From: CBDDLD01 sp965250025
GTDB taxonomy: Bacteria; Bacteroidota; Bacteroidia; Flavobacteriales; Flavobacteriaceae
Direction: 5' to 3'
DNA length: 64,000 nt
NCBI GenBank assembly: GCA_965250025.1
Contig: OZ252283.1
Coordinates: 2,604,001 to 2,668,000 of the forward strand
In this document: positions 25,542 through 34,582 of the stretch, piece after piece
Layout: each line of letters opens with the position of its first letter
Numbering within the stretch: position 1 is the stretch's first letter
Program-made: the position numbers and the translations under genes
The notes under the pieces: generated by a model
Told to the model about the DNA's origin: nothing
Databases searched by the model: none
What the model saw: only the letters and a program-made list of their open reading frames with translations

Positions 25542-26398
25542 TTGAATCGTACAAATTTTGATACCGCAAAGGTAAAACCTGGCACAGATATTTCCGAATT
25601 TATTTCTAAATTATACCATGGAGATATAGAGGTCTCTTCAAGGTTCTTTAGCATGTGTATACTTTGCGCTGGTGTATTGCCCTGCAATAATAAAAATAAC
25701 CTATCCTGATTCTCATTTTCTATGACGTCTGCAATCATGACCACATGCCCGGGAAACCCACCGACAATGAGCATATCTCCAACTCTCAAATCATTTATGG
25801 ATGAGATCTCTTTAAGCTCATTATTCAATGACATGGTTCCGGAATATGTATAAATAAGATTTAAATACTTATAAAAGTTCTCTTTTGAATAATCCTTGTC
25901 AGCTATCTTAGAAAAAGTAACATTATTACCATTGATTTTTGGACGATAGCCTTCCGCATACTTTTTCCAGGAGCAATAATGACCACTGGTAAAATTGAAT
26001 CCTATCTTGTCTTTCTGGTCAGTTTTCCACAAGTACTCACTACGTATTCTAATTAAAGCATCAGCACATTGCTGTAGTCCATTATCAGGCACATCAATAT
26101 CTAGTACGCCAATATGACCAAGTTGATAAAAATATGGCGTATTGTCATAGTTAATCACTTTAGCACCAAAAGGTTTAAGTTGAATTCGCCTTATGTAATT
26201 GGCAAAAGAGGTACTATCATATTTTACTCTATGGTAACGCTCAGGAAGCAATACTCTTTCTTTGATTGTAAGGCCTGATTTATTGACATAATTTGGTTTG
26301 GTAATTAGGGCCACTACGGTTTGCTTAGCAGGTTTAAATTGCATTGCAACTATGACAGTTACTAGGATTACAATCAAAAACAATAGTGCTTTTTTCAT
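25538..26398 (-). CDS. DUF4846-family exported protein
   Basis: A 286-residue protein with an N-terminal signal or anchor helix (residues 3-20). It fits the DUF4846 family: an invariant-looking CADALIRIRSEYLW segment, FNFTSGHYCSWKKYAEGYRP, and the C-terminal GDMLIVGGFPGHVVMIADVI followed by LLLQGNTPAQSIHML. The arrangement of Cys (HYCSWKKY), His (GHVVMI) and a later polar residue recalls NlpC/P60-like or papain-type folds, so it could be a periplasmic hydrolase; this is inference. First gene of the operon leading to apbE. Confidence 0.83.
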   Translation of the reverse strand: MKKALLFLIVILVTVIVAMQFKPAKQTVVALITKPNYVNKSGLTIKERVLLPERYHRVKYDSTSFANYIRRIQLKPFGAKVINYDNTPYFYQLGHIGVLDIDVPDNGLQQCADALIRIRSEYLWKTDQKDKIGFNFTSGHYCSWKKYAEGYRPKINGNNVTFSKIADKDYSKENFYKYLNLIYTYSGTMSLNNELKEISSINDLRVGDMLIVGGFPGHVVMIADVIENENQDRLFLLLQGNTPAQSIHMLKNLEETSISPWYNLEINSEISVPGFTFAVSKFVRFK

Positions 26399-26478
26399 AA
26401 TATGTAAAACGTTAAAGCCATATCATTTGTTATACAATGATTCCTCTTTCATTTCAAAATATCTTCGTATATTAATAG

Positions 26479-26952
26479 ATGAAAAAGAAAATCGCAATGA
26501 AACCTATGTCTTCTCGTTTAGAAAAAGCCATTAGAAAACTCTATATTGCTTTCCATGATGGCTCACTTCATCCTGAATGTTGTAAGCATTGTGCTGTTGG
26601 TAATATCATGGATAATACTGACGCCTGGAAACACTTATCGGACCATCACGGGGCTTTAGAATTGAATTATATTGGTAAAGTCCATCAAAGTTTTGGCAGA
26701 ACATTTAATGGTTACACCCCTTTGGAATTGCTTAAGATTGAAGCTACTTTTTTAAATGCTTGTGGATTCTCATTACCATTACATCACAACGGAAAAAGGC
26801 CAGACAATCCGAGAGATAAAGACCTCCTTTTTAAAGGGCTTTGTGCAGTGGTAGAATACCTCTATATCCTAGAGGGCATTGATGGTATTTTTGACTATTC
26901 TAAGCTTTTCAAATACCACGTAAGCAATGAAATGTCTGAACTCTTAGCATAA
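26479..26952 (+). CDS. Cys/His-rich conserved hypothetical protein
   Basis: A 157-residue soluble protein without signal peptide. The N-terminal part contains HPECCKHCAVGNIMDN followed by AWKHLSDHHG, a dense set of Cys and His residues that could bind a metal. The rest is helical (PLELLKIEATFLNACGFSLP, FKGLCAVVEYLYILEGIDGI). It sits between the DUF4846-apbE operon and the nqr operon but on the opposite strand. The ATG at 26479 could be replaced by ATG 26497. I recognise it as a flavobacterial family but not its function, and I see no ferredoxin or flavin domain that would make it an Nqr subunit. Confidence 0.78.
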   Translation: MKKKIAMKPMSSRLEKAIRKLYIAFHDGSLHPECCKHCAVGNIMDNTDAWKHLSDHHGALELNYIGKVHQSFGRTFNGYTPLELLKIEATFLNACGFSLPLHHNGKRPDNPRDKDLLFKGLCAVVEYLYILEGIDGIFDYSKLFKYHVSNEMSELLA

Positions 26953-27001
26953 GTACAAATTGTAACTAATAAACAACTCCCACTAATAATGTAAAAACAA
27001 A

Positions 27002-27025
27002 AACCCAATACATACGTACTGGGTT
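27002..27025 (-). terminator. Terminator of the nqr operon
   Basis: Inverted repeat AACCCAATA / TACTGGGTT with one mismatch and a 6-nt loop. On the minus strand it is followed by a T-rich run, 26 bases past the nqrF stop codon. Confidence 0.7.
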
Positions 27026-27050
27026 AAATCTTATTTTGACAATGACTTGT

Positions 27051-28361
27051 TTATCCTCCAAAGTCATCAAATCTAATATGCTCATCAGGAATTCCGAAGT
27101 CTTCTCCCATTTTTTGAACGGCTTGATTCATTAATGGTGGACCACAGAAATATAGCTCTATATCTTCCGGAGCTTCGTGGTGATTGAGATAATTATCGAT
27201 CACACAATTATGAATGAACCCTACAAAACCATCACCTGCCTCATCATTGATATCTTTCTTCACTTTCCAGTTATCTTCTTCTAAAGGTTCAGATAAAGCC
27301 ATGTAGAACTTAAAATTAGGGAAGTCTTTTTCTAATTTTCTAAAGTGTTCAATGTAGAATAATTCACGTTTAGAACGTCCTCCATACCAATACGTTACTT
27401 TACGTCCGGTTTTGATTGTTCTAAATAAATGATATAAATGCGAACGCATAGGTGCCATTCCAGCGCCACCTCCTACATATAACATTTCACTTTCCGATTC
27501 GTTAATGAAGAACTCACCGTATGGTCCGGAAATAACGACTTTATCACCTGGTTTCTGAGCAAAAATGTATGATGACGCTACTCCTGGGTTAACATCCATC
27601 CAGCCATTTTTAGCACGATCCCATGGTGGCGTTGCAATACGTACATTAAGCATAATCTCGCGTCCTTCAGCAGGGTAAGATGCCATAGAATAAGCACGTT
27701 CTACCACCTCATCATTTTTCATAACTAGTGGCCACAATCCAAACTTATCCCATTCTGCCTGAAATTTATCAGGGGTTTCATGCTCTTCAGGGTGCGCTGT
27801 GATGTCTATATCTTTATAGTTAATCGAACAAGGAGGGATTTCTATCTGAATATAACCTCCTGCCTTGTAATTCATATCTTCAGGAATCTCAACCACAAAT
27901 TCTTTAATGAAAGATGCTACATTGTAGTTACGTACAACTACAGCTTCCCATTTTTTGATACCAAAAACCTCTTCAGGAATGGTGATCTCCATATCTTGTT
28001 TTACTTTAACCTGACAGGCTAAGCGTGCACCGTGTTGTAATTCTTTTCTACTAAAATGAGGGGTTTCTGTGGGTAATGCTTCTCCTCCACCTGATAATAC
28101 GTGACATTCGCATTGAATACAAGTACCACCACCACCACATGCTGATGGTAAAAAGACTTTATTATTTCCTAAAGTTGATAATAACGTACCTCCTGAAGCA
28201 ACTTCTATTTCCTTCTCACCATTGATGGTAATTTTTACCGGTCCCGAAGGTGAAAGTTTTTGTTTTACAAATAATAATAGTGCTACTAATAGTAAAGTAA
28301 CTAATAAGAAAGCCCCTAATGTTGCTAATATAGTTCCTGTTGTTCCTGCTGCTAATATCAT
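27051..28361 (-). CDS. nqrF: Na+-translocating NADH:quinone reductase subunit F
   Basis: NADH-oxidising subunit of Na+-NQR, the entry point for electrons. 436 residues. One N-terminal membrane helix (about 10-33), then a 2Fe-2S ferredoxin domain with C75, C81, C84 and C116 (SACGGGGTCIQC), an FAD domain with RAYSMASYP, and an NADH domain with YVGGGAGMAPMRSHL and LYFCGPPLM. The length is somewhat above that of proteobacterial NqrF (about 407), owing to insertions in the flavin domain. Last gene of the nqrABCDEF operon, 1 base after nqrE. Confidence 0.98.
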   Translation of the reverse strand: MILAAGTTGTILATLGAFLLVTLLLVALLLFVKQKLSPSGPVKITINGEKEIEVASGGTLLSTLGNNKVFLPSACGGGGTCIQCECHVLSGGGEALPTETPHFSRKELQHGARLACQVKVKQDMEITIPEEVFGIKKWEAVVVRNYNVASFIKEFVVEIPEDMNYKAGGYIQIEIPPCSINYKDIDITAHPEEHETPDKFQAEWDKFGLWPLVMKNDEVVERAYSMASYPAEGREIMLNVRIATPPWDRAKNGWMDVNPGVASSYIFAQKPGDKVVISGPYGEFFINESESEMLYVGGGAGMAPMRSHLYHLFRTIKTGRKVTYWYGGRSKRELFYIEHFRKLEKDFPNFKFYMALSEPLEEDNWKVKKDINDEAGDGFVGFIHNCVIDNYLNHHEAPEDIELYFCGPPLMNQAVQKMGEDFGIPDEHIRFDDFGG

Positions 28362-28362
28362 G

Positions 28363-29085
28363 TTACTGTATTACTTTTGTTGTGTTATCAGCTATTGCTT
28401 TTTCCGATTCTTTCTGAAGTTTAGTTTCAACTTCTACAGCCTTATCTTTAGGTTTTTCTTCTTCATCACCTCCAGTAAGCATTCCTCCAAAACTCATAAA
28501 ACCTATGGCCATTAATCCTGTAATGATAAACGTAATCCCAAGACCTCTTAAAGGTGCAGGCACGTTAGAATATCTTATCTTTTCACGTATTGCTGCAATG
28601 GCTAAAATGGCTAAGAACCATCCTATTCCCGAAGCTATACCATAGTTAAATGCCAGTCCTAAAGTTTCAATTTCACGAGATTGCATAAATAAAGAACCTC
28701 CTAATATGGCACAGTTTACTGCGATCAATGGTAAAAATATACCTAATGAATTGTATAATGATGGCGAAAATTTCTCTACAACGATCTCTACCAATTGTAC
28801 CATAGTGGCAATGGTAGCAATAAACATGATAAAAGATAAAAAGCTAAGGTCATAATCCGCGTATTCAGGACCTAACCACACTAATGCACCTTCTTTTAAT
28901 ATGTATTGGTCTAACAACCAGTTTAAAGGTACGGTGATGGCAAGTACAAAAATTACTGCTGCACCGAGTCCAACCGCTGTAGACACCTTCTTTGATACTG
29001 CCAGATATGAACACATTCCAAGGAATGTGGCAAATACCATATTATCTATAAATATTGATTTAAAAAATAATTCTACGTGTTCCAT
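28363..29085 (-). CDS. nqrE: Na+-translocating NADH:quinone reductase subunit E
   Basis: Integral membrane subunit, 240 residues, six helices. Together with NqrD it forms the inverted pair that holds a membrane-embedded iron centre. FATFLGMCSYLAVSKK and LIAVNCAILGGSLFM contain the two conserved cysteines. The C-terminal tail after residue 205 (DEEEKPKDKAVEVETKLQKE) is a charged extension of about 35 residues beyond the usual 200-residue length and is probably cytoplasmic or periplasmic. The start codon follows nqrD by 44 bases. Confidence 0.97.
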   Translation of the reverse strand: MEHVELFFKSIFIDNMVFATFLGMCSYLAVSKKVSTAVGLGAAVIFVLAITVPLNWLLDQYILKEGALVWLGPEYADYDLSFLSFIMFIATIATMVQLVEIVVEKFSPSLYNSLGIFLPLIAVNCAILGGSLFMQSREIETLGLAFNYGIASGIGWFLAILAIAAIREKIRYSNVPAPLRGLGITFIITGLMAIGFMSFGGMLTGGDEEEKPKDKAVEVETKLQKESEKAIADNTTKVIQ

Positions 29086-29129
29086 AGTTTATATTTTATA
29101 CATCCGATCGTTTACGGATCATGTGTAGT

Positions 29130-29774
29130 TTAATCCTCTATTAATGCTTTATTTTTATGACGTTGTACCCATATGATGACTCCAACAACAATAAGTGCCA
29201 TCGGTGACAGCAACATAAATCCGTTATTTTCATAGCCAATAGCATACAATCCTGTTTTCTCGATAGGATCTCCTAAAACTTTTATACCTAATAAGGTTCC
29301 TGAACCTAGTAATTCTCTAAAAAATCCTACTATAATAAGAATTACACCATATCCCAAAGCGTTACCTATACCGTCTAAAAATGATCGCCAAGGACCATTT
29401 CCTAAGGCAAAAGCTTCAAATCGTCCCATAATGATACAGTTGGTAATAATCAACCCAACAAATACCGACAGCTCTTTACTCAGTTCATAAGCAAATGCTT
29501 TAAGCACCTGATCAACTATAATTACCAAAGCAGCTACAACTGTAAGCTGTACAATAATTCTAATTTTTGATGGAATGATATTTCTAATTAATGATATCAC
29601 CACATTACCAACGCCCAATACAAAGAGTACTGAAACAGACATTACAATTGACGCTTTGAGTTGAGCTGTAATCGCCAAAGCGGAACATATTCCTAATACC
29701 TGAATGGTAATGGGGTTATTATCTGCTAAAGGGTCTAATATTAATTTGCTGTCTTTCTTTGATAAAAGTCCCAT
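29130..29774 (-). CDS. nqrD: Na+-translocating NADH:quinone reductase subunit D
   Basis: Integral membrane subunit, 214 residues, six helices. Conserved cysteine motifs are LGICSALAITAQLKAS and IITNCIIMGRFEAFA, matching the iron-binding half of the NqrD/NqrE pair. PWRSFLDGIGNALGYG is a typical loop. Starts 3 bases after nqrC. Confidence 0.97.
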   Translation of the reverse strand: MGLLSKKDSKLILDPLADNNPITIQVLGICSALAITAQLKASIVMSVSVLFVLGVGNVVISLIRNIIPSKIRIIVQLTVVAALVIIVDQVLKAFAYELSKELSVFVGLIITNCIIMGRFEAFALGNGPWRSFLDGIGNALGYGVILIIVGFFRELLGSGTLLGIKVLGDPIEKTGLYAIGYENNGFMLLSPMALIVVGVIIWVQRHKNKALIED

Positions 29775-29777
29775 AAA

Positions 29778-30524
29778 TTAATTGTTTTTTAAGTTCTCGA
29801 AATAAGGCACATATAGCTTAAGATCTTTTTTGATCATTGCGCTAACTCCATCTCCTGTTATTGTAGCACCGGCTATGGCGTCTACTTCATTATCTGTTTT
29901 GTTTTCATTTTTAGGGTCGGCATTGCCTTTAGCCACAGTAATACCTTTAAAAGTATTACCCGACATTAAATGCTCCCCTATAAAATCGTCCATAAAGAAA
30001 CGTTCTTTGATGTTGGCACCAAGACCAGGTGTTTCTCCTTTATGATCAAAATAAGCACCTTGCACAACCATATTCTCATCCATGGCTATGTAGGCCCAAA
30101 TGGCATCCCACAATCCTTTTCCTCGTATTGGTGCTATATAATATGTTTTTCCATCTTTTTCACCTACAAATAAAGGTAATCGTCTTACGCCTCCATTTTT
30201 AGCTTTAGCTTGTTCCTGCTTAACGTCAATGAGGTAAGCGTTATCATCTTTTTTAGCTTCTCCATTTTCGATGACCAATTGTTGAGTGATGTATTTAGAG
30301 AACAACTCTGGTGCTTCTTCTGTAGATACAAATGTGGCACTACTGCCTTCATTTTTATTTACACCCATAGCATAAAGAATGTTTTGCTGCTTTTCCAGAC
30401 GCTTATTCTCAGAAATTCTATCCTTTAGAGAAGACGCTGTAAATGCTAATAACGTCCCCACTACTAGTACCATACCTATGGCAAATAGTATTGTATATAA
30501 GTTTGAATCTGTTCTATTACTCAT
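29778..30524 (-). CDS. nqrC: Na+-translocating NADH:quinone reductase subunit C
   Basis: Periplasmic FMN-bearing subunit, 248 residues. One N-terminal membrane helix (about 10-32) then the FMN-binding domain. The ApbE target motif is DAIAGATIT, with the likely flavinylated threonine at T221; the usual SGAT reads AGAT here. GLWDAIWAYIAMDEN and HKGETPGLGANI are family marks. Sits 2 bases after nqrB. Confidence 0.97.
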   Translation of the reverse strand: MSNRTDSNLYTILFAIGMVLVVGTLLAFTASSLKDRISENKRLEKQQNILYAMGVNKNEGSSATFVSTEEAPELFSKYITQQLVIENGEAKKDDNAYLIDVKQEQAKAKNGGVRRLPLFVGEKDGKTYYIAPIRGKGLWDAIWAYIAMDENMVVQGAYFDHKGETPGLGANIKERFFMDDFIGEHLMSGNTFKGITVAKGNADPKNENKTDNEVDAIAGATITGDGVSAMIKKDLKLYVPYFENLKNN

Positions 30525-30526
30525 AA

Positions 30527-31750
30527 TTAAGCCGTTTTAACTTTAACACGTTTTAGTCTTCGCTTCACATTACCTTGTACTACATAATGATCAATAGTCG
30601 GTGCAAATACGTTCATTAATAAGATGGCTAACATTACACCTTCCGGATATGCAGGGTTGAATACTCTAATTAATATTGATATGAATCCTACAAGGAATCC
30701 ATAAATCCATTTTCCTTTGTTGGTTTGAGATGCAGTTACAGGGTCAGTTGCCATGAATACGGTACCGAACGCAAAACCTCCAATAAGCAGATGATGCCAC
30801 CATGTTGTACTCATTAATGTGTAGAACTTACTGCTTTCTGAAATCCATTCTTGAGATACAACACCATTAAAAATTAGTCCCATAACTAAGGCGCCAAGAA
30901 CCGATGATAACATGATTCTCCAGCTTCCTATCTTTGCAAATATTAAAAACAGACCTCCTAATAAGATGAGTAAGGTGGAAGTCTCACCTACTGAGCCCGG
31001 TATGATACCAAAAAACATGTCTAACCAATCGTATCCTAAATCTTTACCTTGTGCATAAGCTCCTAAAATCGTTTCTCCTGATATGGCGTCAACATTAGCA
31101 CCACCGGCAATTTGCTCGGCACGTTCTACAGCACCATGCACCCATACTTTATCTCCAGACATCCAGGTTGGATATGCAAAGAATAAAAAGGCTCTTATGG
31201 TTAATGCAGGATTTAAAATGTTCATCCCTGTACCTCCAAATACTTCTTTACCTATAACAACACCAAAAGCAACAGCTACAGCTAACATCCAAAGTGGTGT
31301 ATCTACAGGAACAATTAGCGGCACAAGCATCCCTGTCACCAGGTAACCTTCTTCAACTTCATGTCCTTTAATTACTGCAAACAGGAATTCTATCGCCAAA
31401 CCTACCCCATAAGATACTACAACCAGAGGCAAGACTTTAATTAATCCGATCACTAAGTTATCTAAAGTCCAAAATGAAGCGCCTAAAAATCCATTGGCTG
31501 CTTCAATCTCTCCAAGTGCTAAATAATGCTGATAGCCTGCATTGAACATTCCAAAAATCAAGCACGGTACTAGAGCCATAATGACCGTATTCATAGTACG
31601 TTTTAGATCATCAGCTACTTTGATATGCGTACCGCCATGGGTAGTTTCGTTAGGCAAATACAAAAATGTATGTAGGGCGTTAAAGGCTGGTGCCATTTTT
31701 GTACCCTTATACTTCTCTTTTAAATTATGTAAATTACTTTTTAAACCCAT
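30527..31750 (-). CDS. nqrB: Na+-translocating NADH:quinone reductase subunit B
   Basis: Largest membrane subunit, 407 residues, carrying covalent FMN and riboflavin and probably the Na+ path. VPLIVPVDTPLWMLAVAVAF and GGTGMNILNPALTIRAF are hallmark segments. The expected flavinylation site reads SGET (residues 224-227, DAISGETILGAYAQG) where SGAT is the common form; T227 would be the FMN acceptor. Its start codon overlaps the nqrA stop by one base (TAATG). Confidence 0.97.
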   Translation of the reverse strand: MGLKSNLHNLKEKYKGTKMAPAFNALHTFLYLPNETTHGGTHIKVADDLKRTMNTVIMALVPCLIFGMFNAGYQHYLALGEIEAANGFLGASFWTLDNLVIGLIKVLPLVVVSYGVGLAIEFLFAVIKGHEVEEGYLVTGMLVPLIVPVDTPLWMLAVAVAFGVVIGKEVFGGTGMNILNPALTIRAFLFFAYPTWMSGDKVWVHGAVERAEQIAGGANVDAISGETILGAYAQGKDLGYDWLDMFFGIIPGSVGETSTLLILLGGLFLIFAKIGSWRIMLSSVLGALVMGLIFNGVVSQEWISESSKFYTLMSTTWWHHLLIGGFAFGTVFMATDPVTASQTNKGKWIYGFLVGFISILIRVFNPAYPEGVMLAILLMNVFAPTIDHYVVQGNVKRRLKRVKVKTA

Positions 31751-33102
31751 TATCCTATTTCTTTAAGCATTAAGTCTAAACCTTCTCTTATAATCTTTTG
31801 ATGCGGTTGCTTAGACACACATACAAATTCAGTTAACGCAAAATCTTCCGGAGCAACTTCATACATCCCTAATGCTTCCATTTCGTCCAGATCTTTATAC
31901 ATACAAGCTTTCAAAATTTGTAACGGATAAATATCCATAGGAAATACCGCTTCGTAAGTTCCTGTGGTTACAAATGCACGGTGCTCACCATTTGTATTAG
32001 TATTCAGATCGTATTTTTTCTTTGGTGTTAACCATGAAAAGGTCAAAGCTCTGGAAGTAGAAATCTTATTGAATATTGGCTTATTCCAACCAAAGAATTC
32101 ATAATCATCACCTTCAGGAATTACACTAATGACATTACTGTAATAATCAAGATTCCCATCTGGTTTTATTTCTTTCCCACTTAATACGTTACCTGAGATG
32201 ATACGATCATTAGCATCTTTATCAACACCATTATCATATATCATGGTTGCAACTTCAGATCCGATTTTAGTTCTGAAATACCTTGGTTTCTTAACTGAAG
32301 ATCCTGCTAAAGCAACAACACGCTCAGCATTGAACTTTCCTGTTAATATAAGTTCTCCAATAATGACAAGGTCCTGAGCATTTACTGTCCATACTACTTC
32401 GCCTTTATTAATTGGATCTACCTTATTGATTAATGTTCCGACATTCCCTGATGGGTGTGGTCCTGAAACACTATGTACAGTGATGTCATTTAGACCTGCC
32501 AAAGGTGAATTAGAATTTCTACCAACTGAAACATGAACATTTCCTTCAGTTAATTTTGACAATGCTGTCACTGCCGCTTGTAATTCGGCTTCCTTTCCTG
32601 ACAAGGTATAATCTAAATCTGCAGCTAACGGTGCACTGGCATAGCCTGAAATGAAAATAGCCTTAGGCGTTTGATCAGGGTTTGCAACGACATCATAGGG
32701 CCTTTGCTTGATAAAAGCCCAACAACCTGATGACAATAAATGTGCTTTAATTTTTTCACCATCTGCACTTAAATCCAGCTTACCATTATCTTGATAAACC
32801 TGTTCTTTATCCGCAGTAATTTTAATGGCATCAACACGTCGCTTTGGTCCTCTTTCTATTTCAGTAATTTCTCCTGAAACTGGAGCCACAAATTTGACAG
32901 CTTCATTTTCTTTATTATAAAACAATGTCTCACCCGCTTTAACACGATGACCAGCTTTTACAACAAGTTTAGGGATAATACTGTGAAAATCTTCCGGTCT
33001 TACAGAATAGAAATTGCTAATTATCGCATTTTCAGTAGCTTTTTCGGCTTCGCCTACCAGCTTAATATCCAGACCTTTTTTAATTCGAATGTCTTTTGAC
33101 AT
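31750..33102 (-). CDS. nqrA: Na+-translocating NADH:quinone reductase subunit A
   Basis: Cytoplasmic subunit, 450 residues, first gene of the operon. It begins with IRIKKGLDIKLVGEAE, and has YSVRPEDFHSIIPKLVVKAGH, VDAIKI, HVSVGRNSNSPLAG and FISGYASAPLAADLDY, all typical of NqrA. It binds quinone in some species. The operon promoter candidate lies 35 bases upstream. The maturation factor NqrM is not seen in the window. Confidence 0.97.
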   Translation of the reverse strand: MSKDIRIKKGLDIKLVGEAEKATENAIISNFYSVRPEDFHSIIPKLVVKAGHRVKAGETLFYNKENEAVKFVAPVSGEITEIERGPKRRVDAIKITADKEQVYQDNGKLDLSADGEKIKAHLLSSGCWAFIKQRPYDVVANPDQTPKAIFISGYASAPLAADLDYTLSGKEAELQAAVTALSKLTEGNVHVSVGRNSNSPLAGLNDITVHSVSGPHPSGNVGTLINKVDPINKGEVVWTVNAQDLVIIGELILTGKFNAERVVALAGSSVKKPRYFRTKIGSEVATMIYDNGVDKDANDRIISGNVLSGKEIKPDGNLDYYSNVISVIPEGDDYEFFGWNKPIFNKISTSRALTFSWLTPKKKYDLNTNTNGEHRAFVTTGTYEAVFPMDIYPLQILKACMYKDLDEMEALGMYEVAPEDFALTEFVCVSKQPHQKIIREGLDLMLKEIG

Positions 33103-33136
33103 ATTTATTAAAGATTAGTTATCTTAAAAATCCGTG

Positions 33137-33144
33137 CAAATTTA
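33137..33144 (-). promoter_or_regulatory. Putative -7 promoter element of the nqr operon
   Basis: TAAATTTG on the minus strand fits TAnnTTTG. A TTG lies 24 bases further upstream, slightly beyond the usual 17-23 spacing. Confidence 0.5.
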
Positions 33145-33267
33145 CGAATTAATGACCAATTTTAGTTTCAATTTATATCATCTACTCTATTTATAATGAT
33201 TATAAATAATAAGTTCTCTTAAGGCACAGATTTTGATTATATTTAGATCTTAATAAAAAATTCATTC

Positions 33268-34515
33268 ATGTTGTTGAAACGATATATCAGTCTATTTTTA
33301 ACAGTTTTACCTCTATATATAGTTGGGCAGGTTCAGGAAGTAGACCCTCCTGAATATATTAAAACCATAACTTTTAAAAGCAACACTCCTGAAAGCCAAC
33401 TTCCTGTGTTGAGACTTGGAGAACCTCTGATTTTAGAATTTGATGATATCAATGGCGATGAAGAAGATTACTATTACGTTATAGAGCATTTTGATTTTGA
33501 CTGGACACCATCTATACTCTCTAAGGCTGAGTATTTGAGAGGTATGGATAACCAAAGGATCATTGAGTATCACAATTCCTTTAACACCTATCAACTCTAT
33601 TCTCACTACAAGCTCTCCATCCCTAATCAACAAACCAGAGCATTGCTAAAAACCGGAAACTATATGATTTCCATTTATGACGATTATGGCGATTTAATGT
33701 TCTCAAGAAAGTTTATGATTTATGAGCAACTTGTCAATGTTGGCGCAATAGTTAAACGAACGCGAGACATGAGTACCATTCAGGAAAAGCAAACATTGAA
33801 CATGACCATCTCATCAAACAGTATTAATTTTAATAATCCGTTAGAAACTGTAAAAACTCTGATAGTACAAAATAATAATCTCAGAAATTCAATTTCAGAT
33901 TTAAAACCTCAATATGTTCTTGGTAATGAATTAACGTACAGATACAATCAAGAATCTTCGTTTTGGGGCGGCAACGAATTTTTAAATTTTGAAAACAAAG
34001 ACGTTAGAGCATCAAATGTCGGTGTTCAGTTTACGGACCTTGAAGACATTTATCAATCGTATCTATTTACAAATATTTCAAGAGCCAATCAAACTTACAC
34101 TTACTACCCTGATATCAATGGTAATTTTTTAATTACAGTTATTGATCGAGAGGATCCTAGTGTAGAGGCCGATTACACCAACGTCCATTTTTCACTTATT
34201 TACGAAGAATTGAAAGATAAAGATATTTATGTTTATGGCGGTTTTAATAACTATGCCATAGAACCTCAAACCAAAATGACTTACAATAAAGAAAAAGGTG
34301 TTTATGAATGTGCTTTTCTGCTGAAGCAAGGCTTTTACAATTATAAATACGTTATTGTAGATAAAAAAGGTAATATCGATGAAAACACGATAAGTGGAAG
34401 TTTTTGGCAAACAGAAAACAACTATAAAGTATTGGTGTATTACAGAGATTTGGGTGCCAGATATGACAGATTAATTGGCTTTGGCGAAACATCCTCTGTA
34501 AACATTTCAAACTAA
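33268..34515 (+). CDS. Type IX secretion system Plug protein (DUF5103 family)
   Basis: A 415-residue exported protein with a signal peptide (residues 1-20, ending YIVGQ). It matches the DUF5103 family, which was identified as the Plug that closes the lateral-gated SprA translocon of the T9SS when no substrate is present. Recognisable parts are LRLGEPLILEFDDINGDEEDYYYVIEHFDFDW, of which the core is DYYYVIEHFDFDW, and the C-terminal IYVYGGFNNYAI ... KQGFYNYKYVIVDKKGN, a carbohydrate-binding-like E-set fold. It has its own region upstream of nqr, divergent from nqrA. It fits with porT and the T9SS cargo genes elsewhere in the window. Confidence 0.88.
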   Translation: MLLKRYISLFLTVLPLYIVGQVQEVDPPEYIKTITFKSNTPESQLPVLRLGEPLILEFDDINGDEEDYYYVIEHFDFDWTPSILSKAEYLRGMDNQRIIEYHNSFNTYQLYSHYKLSIPNQQTRALLKTGNYMISIYDDYGDLMFSRKFMIYEQLVNVGAIVKRTRDMSTIQEKQTLNMTISSNSINFNNPLETVKTLIVQNNNLRNSISDLKPQYVLGNELTYRYNQESSFWGGNEFLNFENKDVRASNVGVQFTDLEDIYQSYLFTNISRANQTYTYYPDINGNFLITVIDREDPSVEADYTNVHFSLIYEELKDKDIYVYGGFNNYAIEPQTKMTYNKEKGVYECAFLLKQGFYNYKYVIVDKKGNIDENTISGSFWQTENNYKVLVYYRDLGARYDRLIGFGETSSVNISN

Positions 34516-34582
34516 TGTAAGTTTTAATATTCTTACAGACTAAAATCACACATATAAACACGTCATTATTTAATCAAAGACT

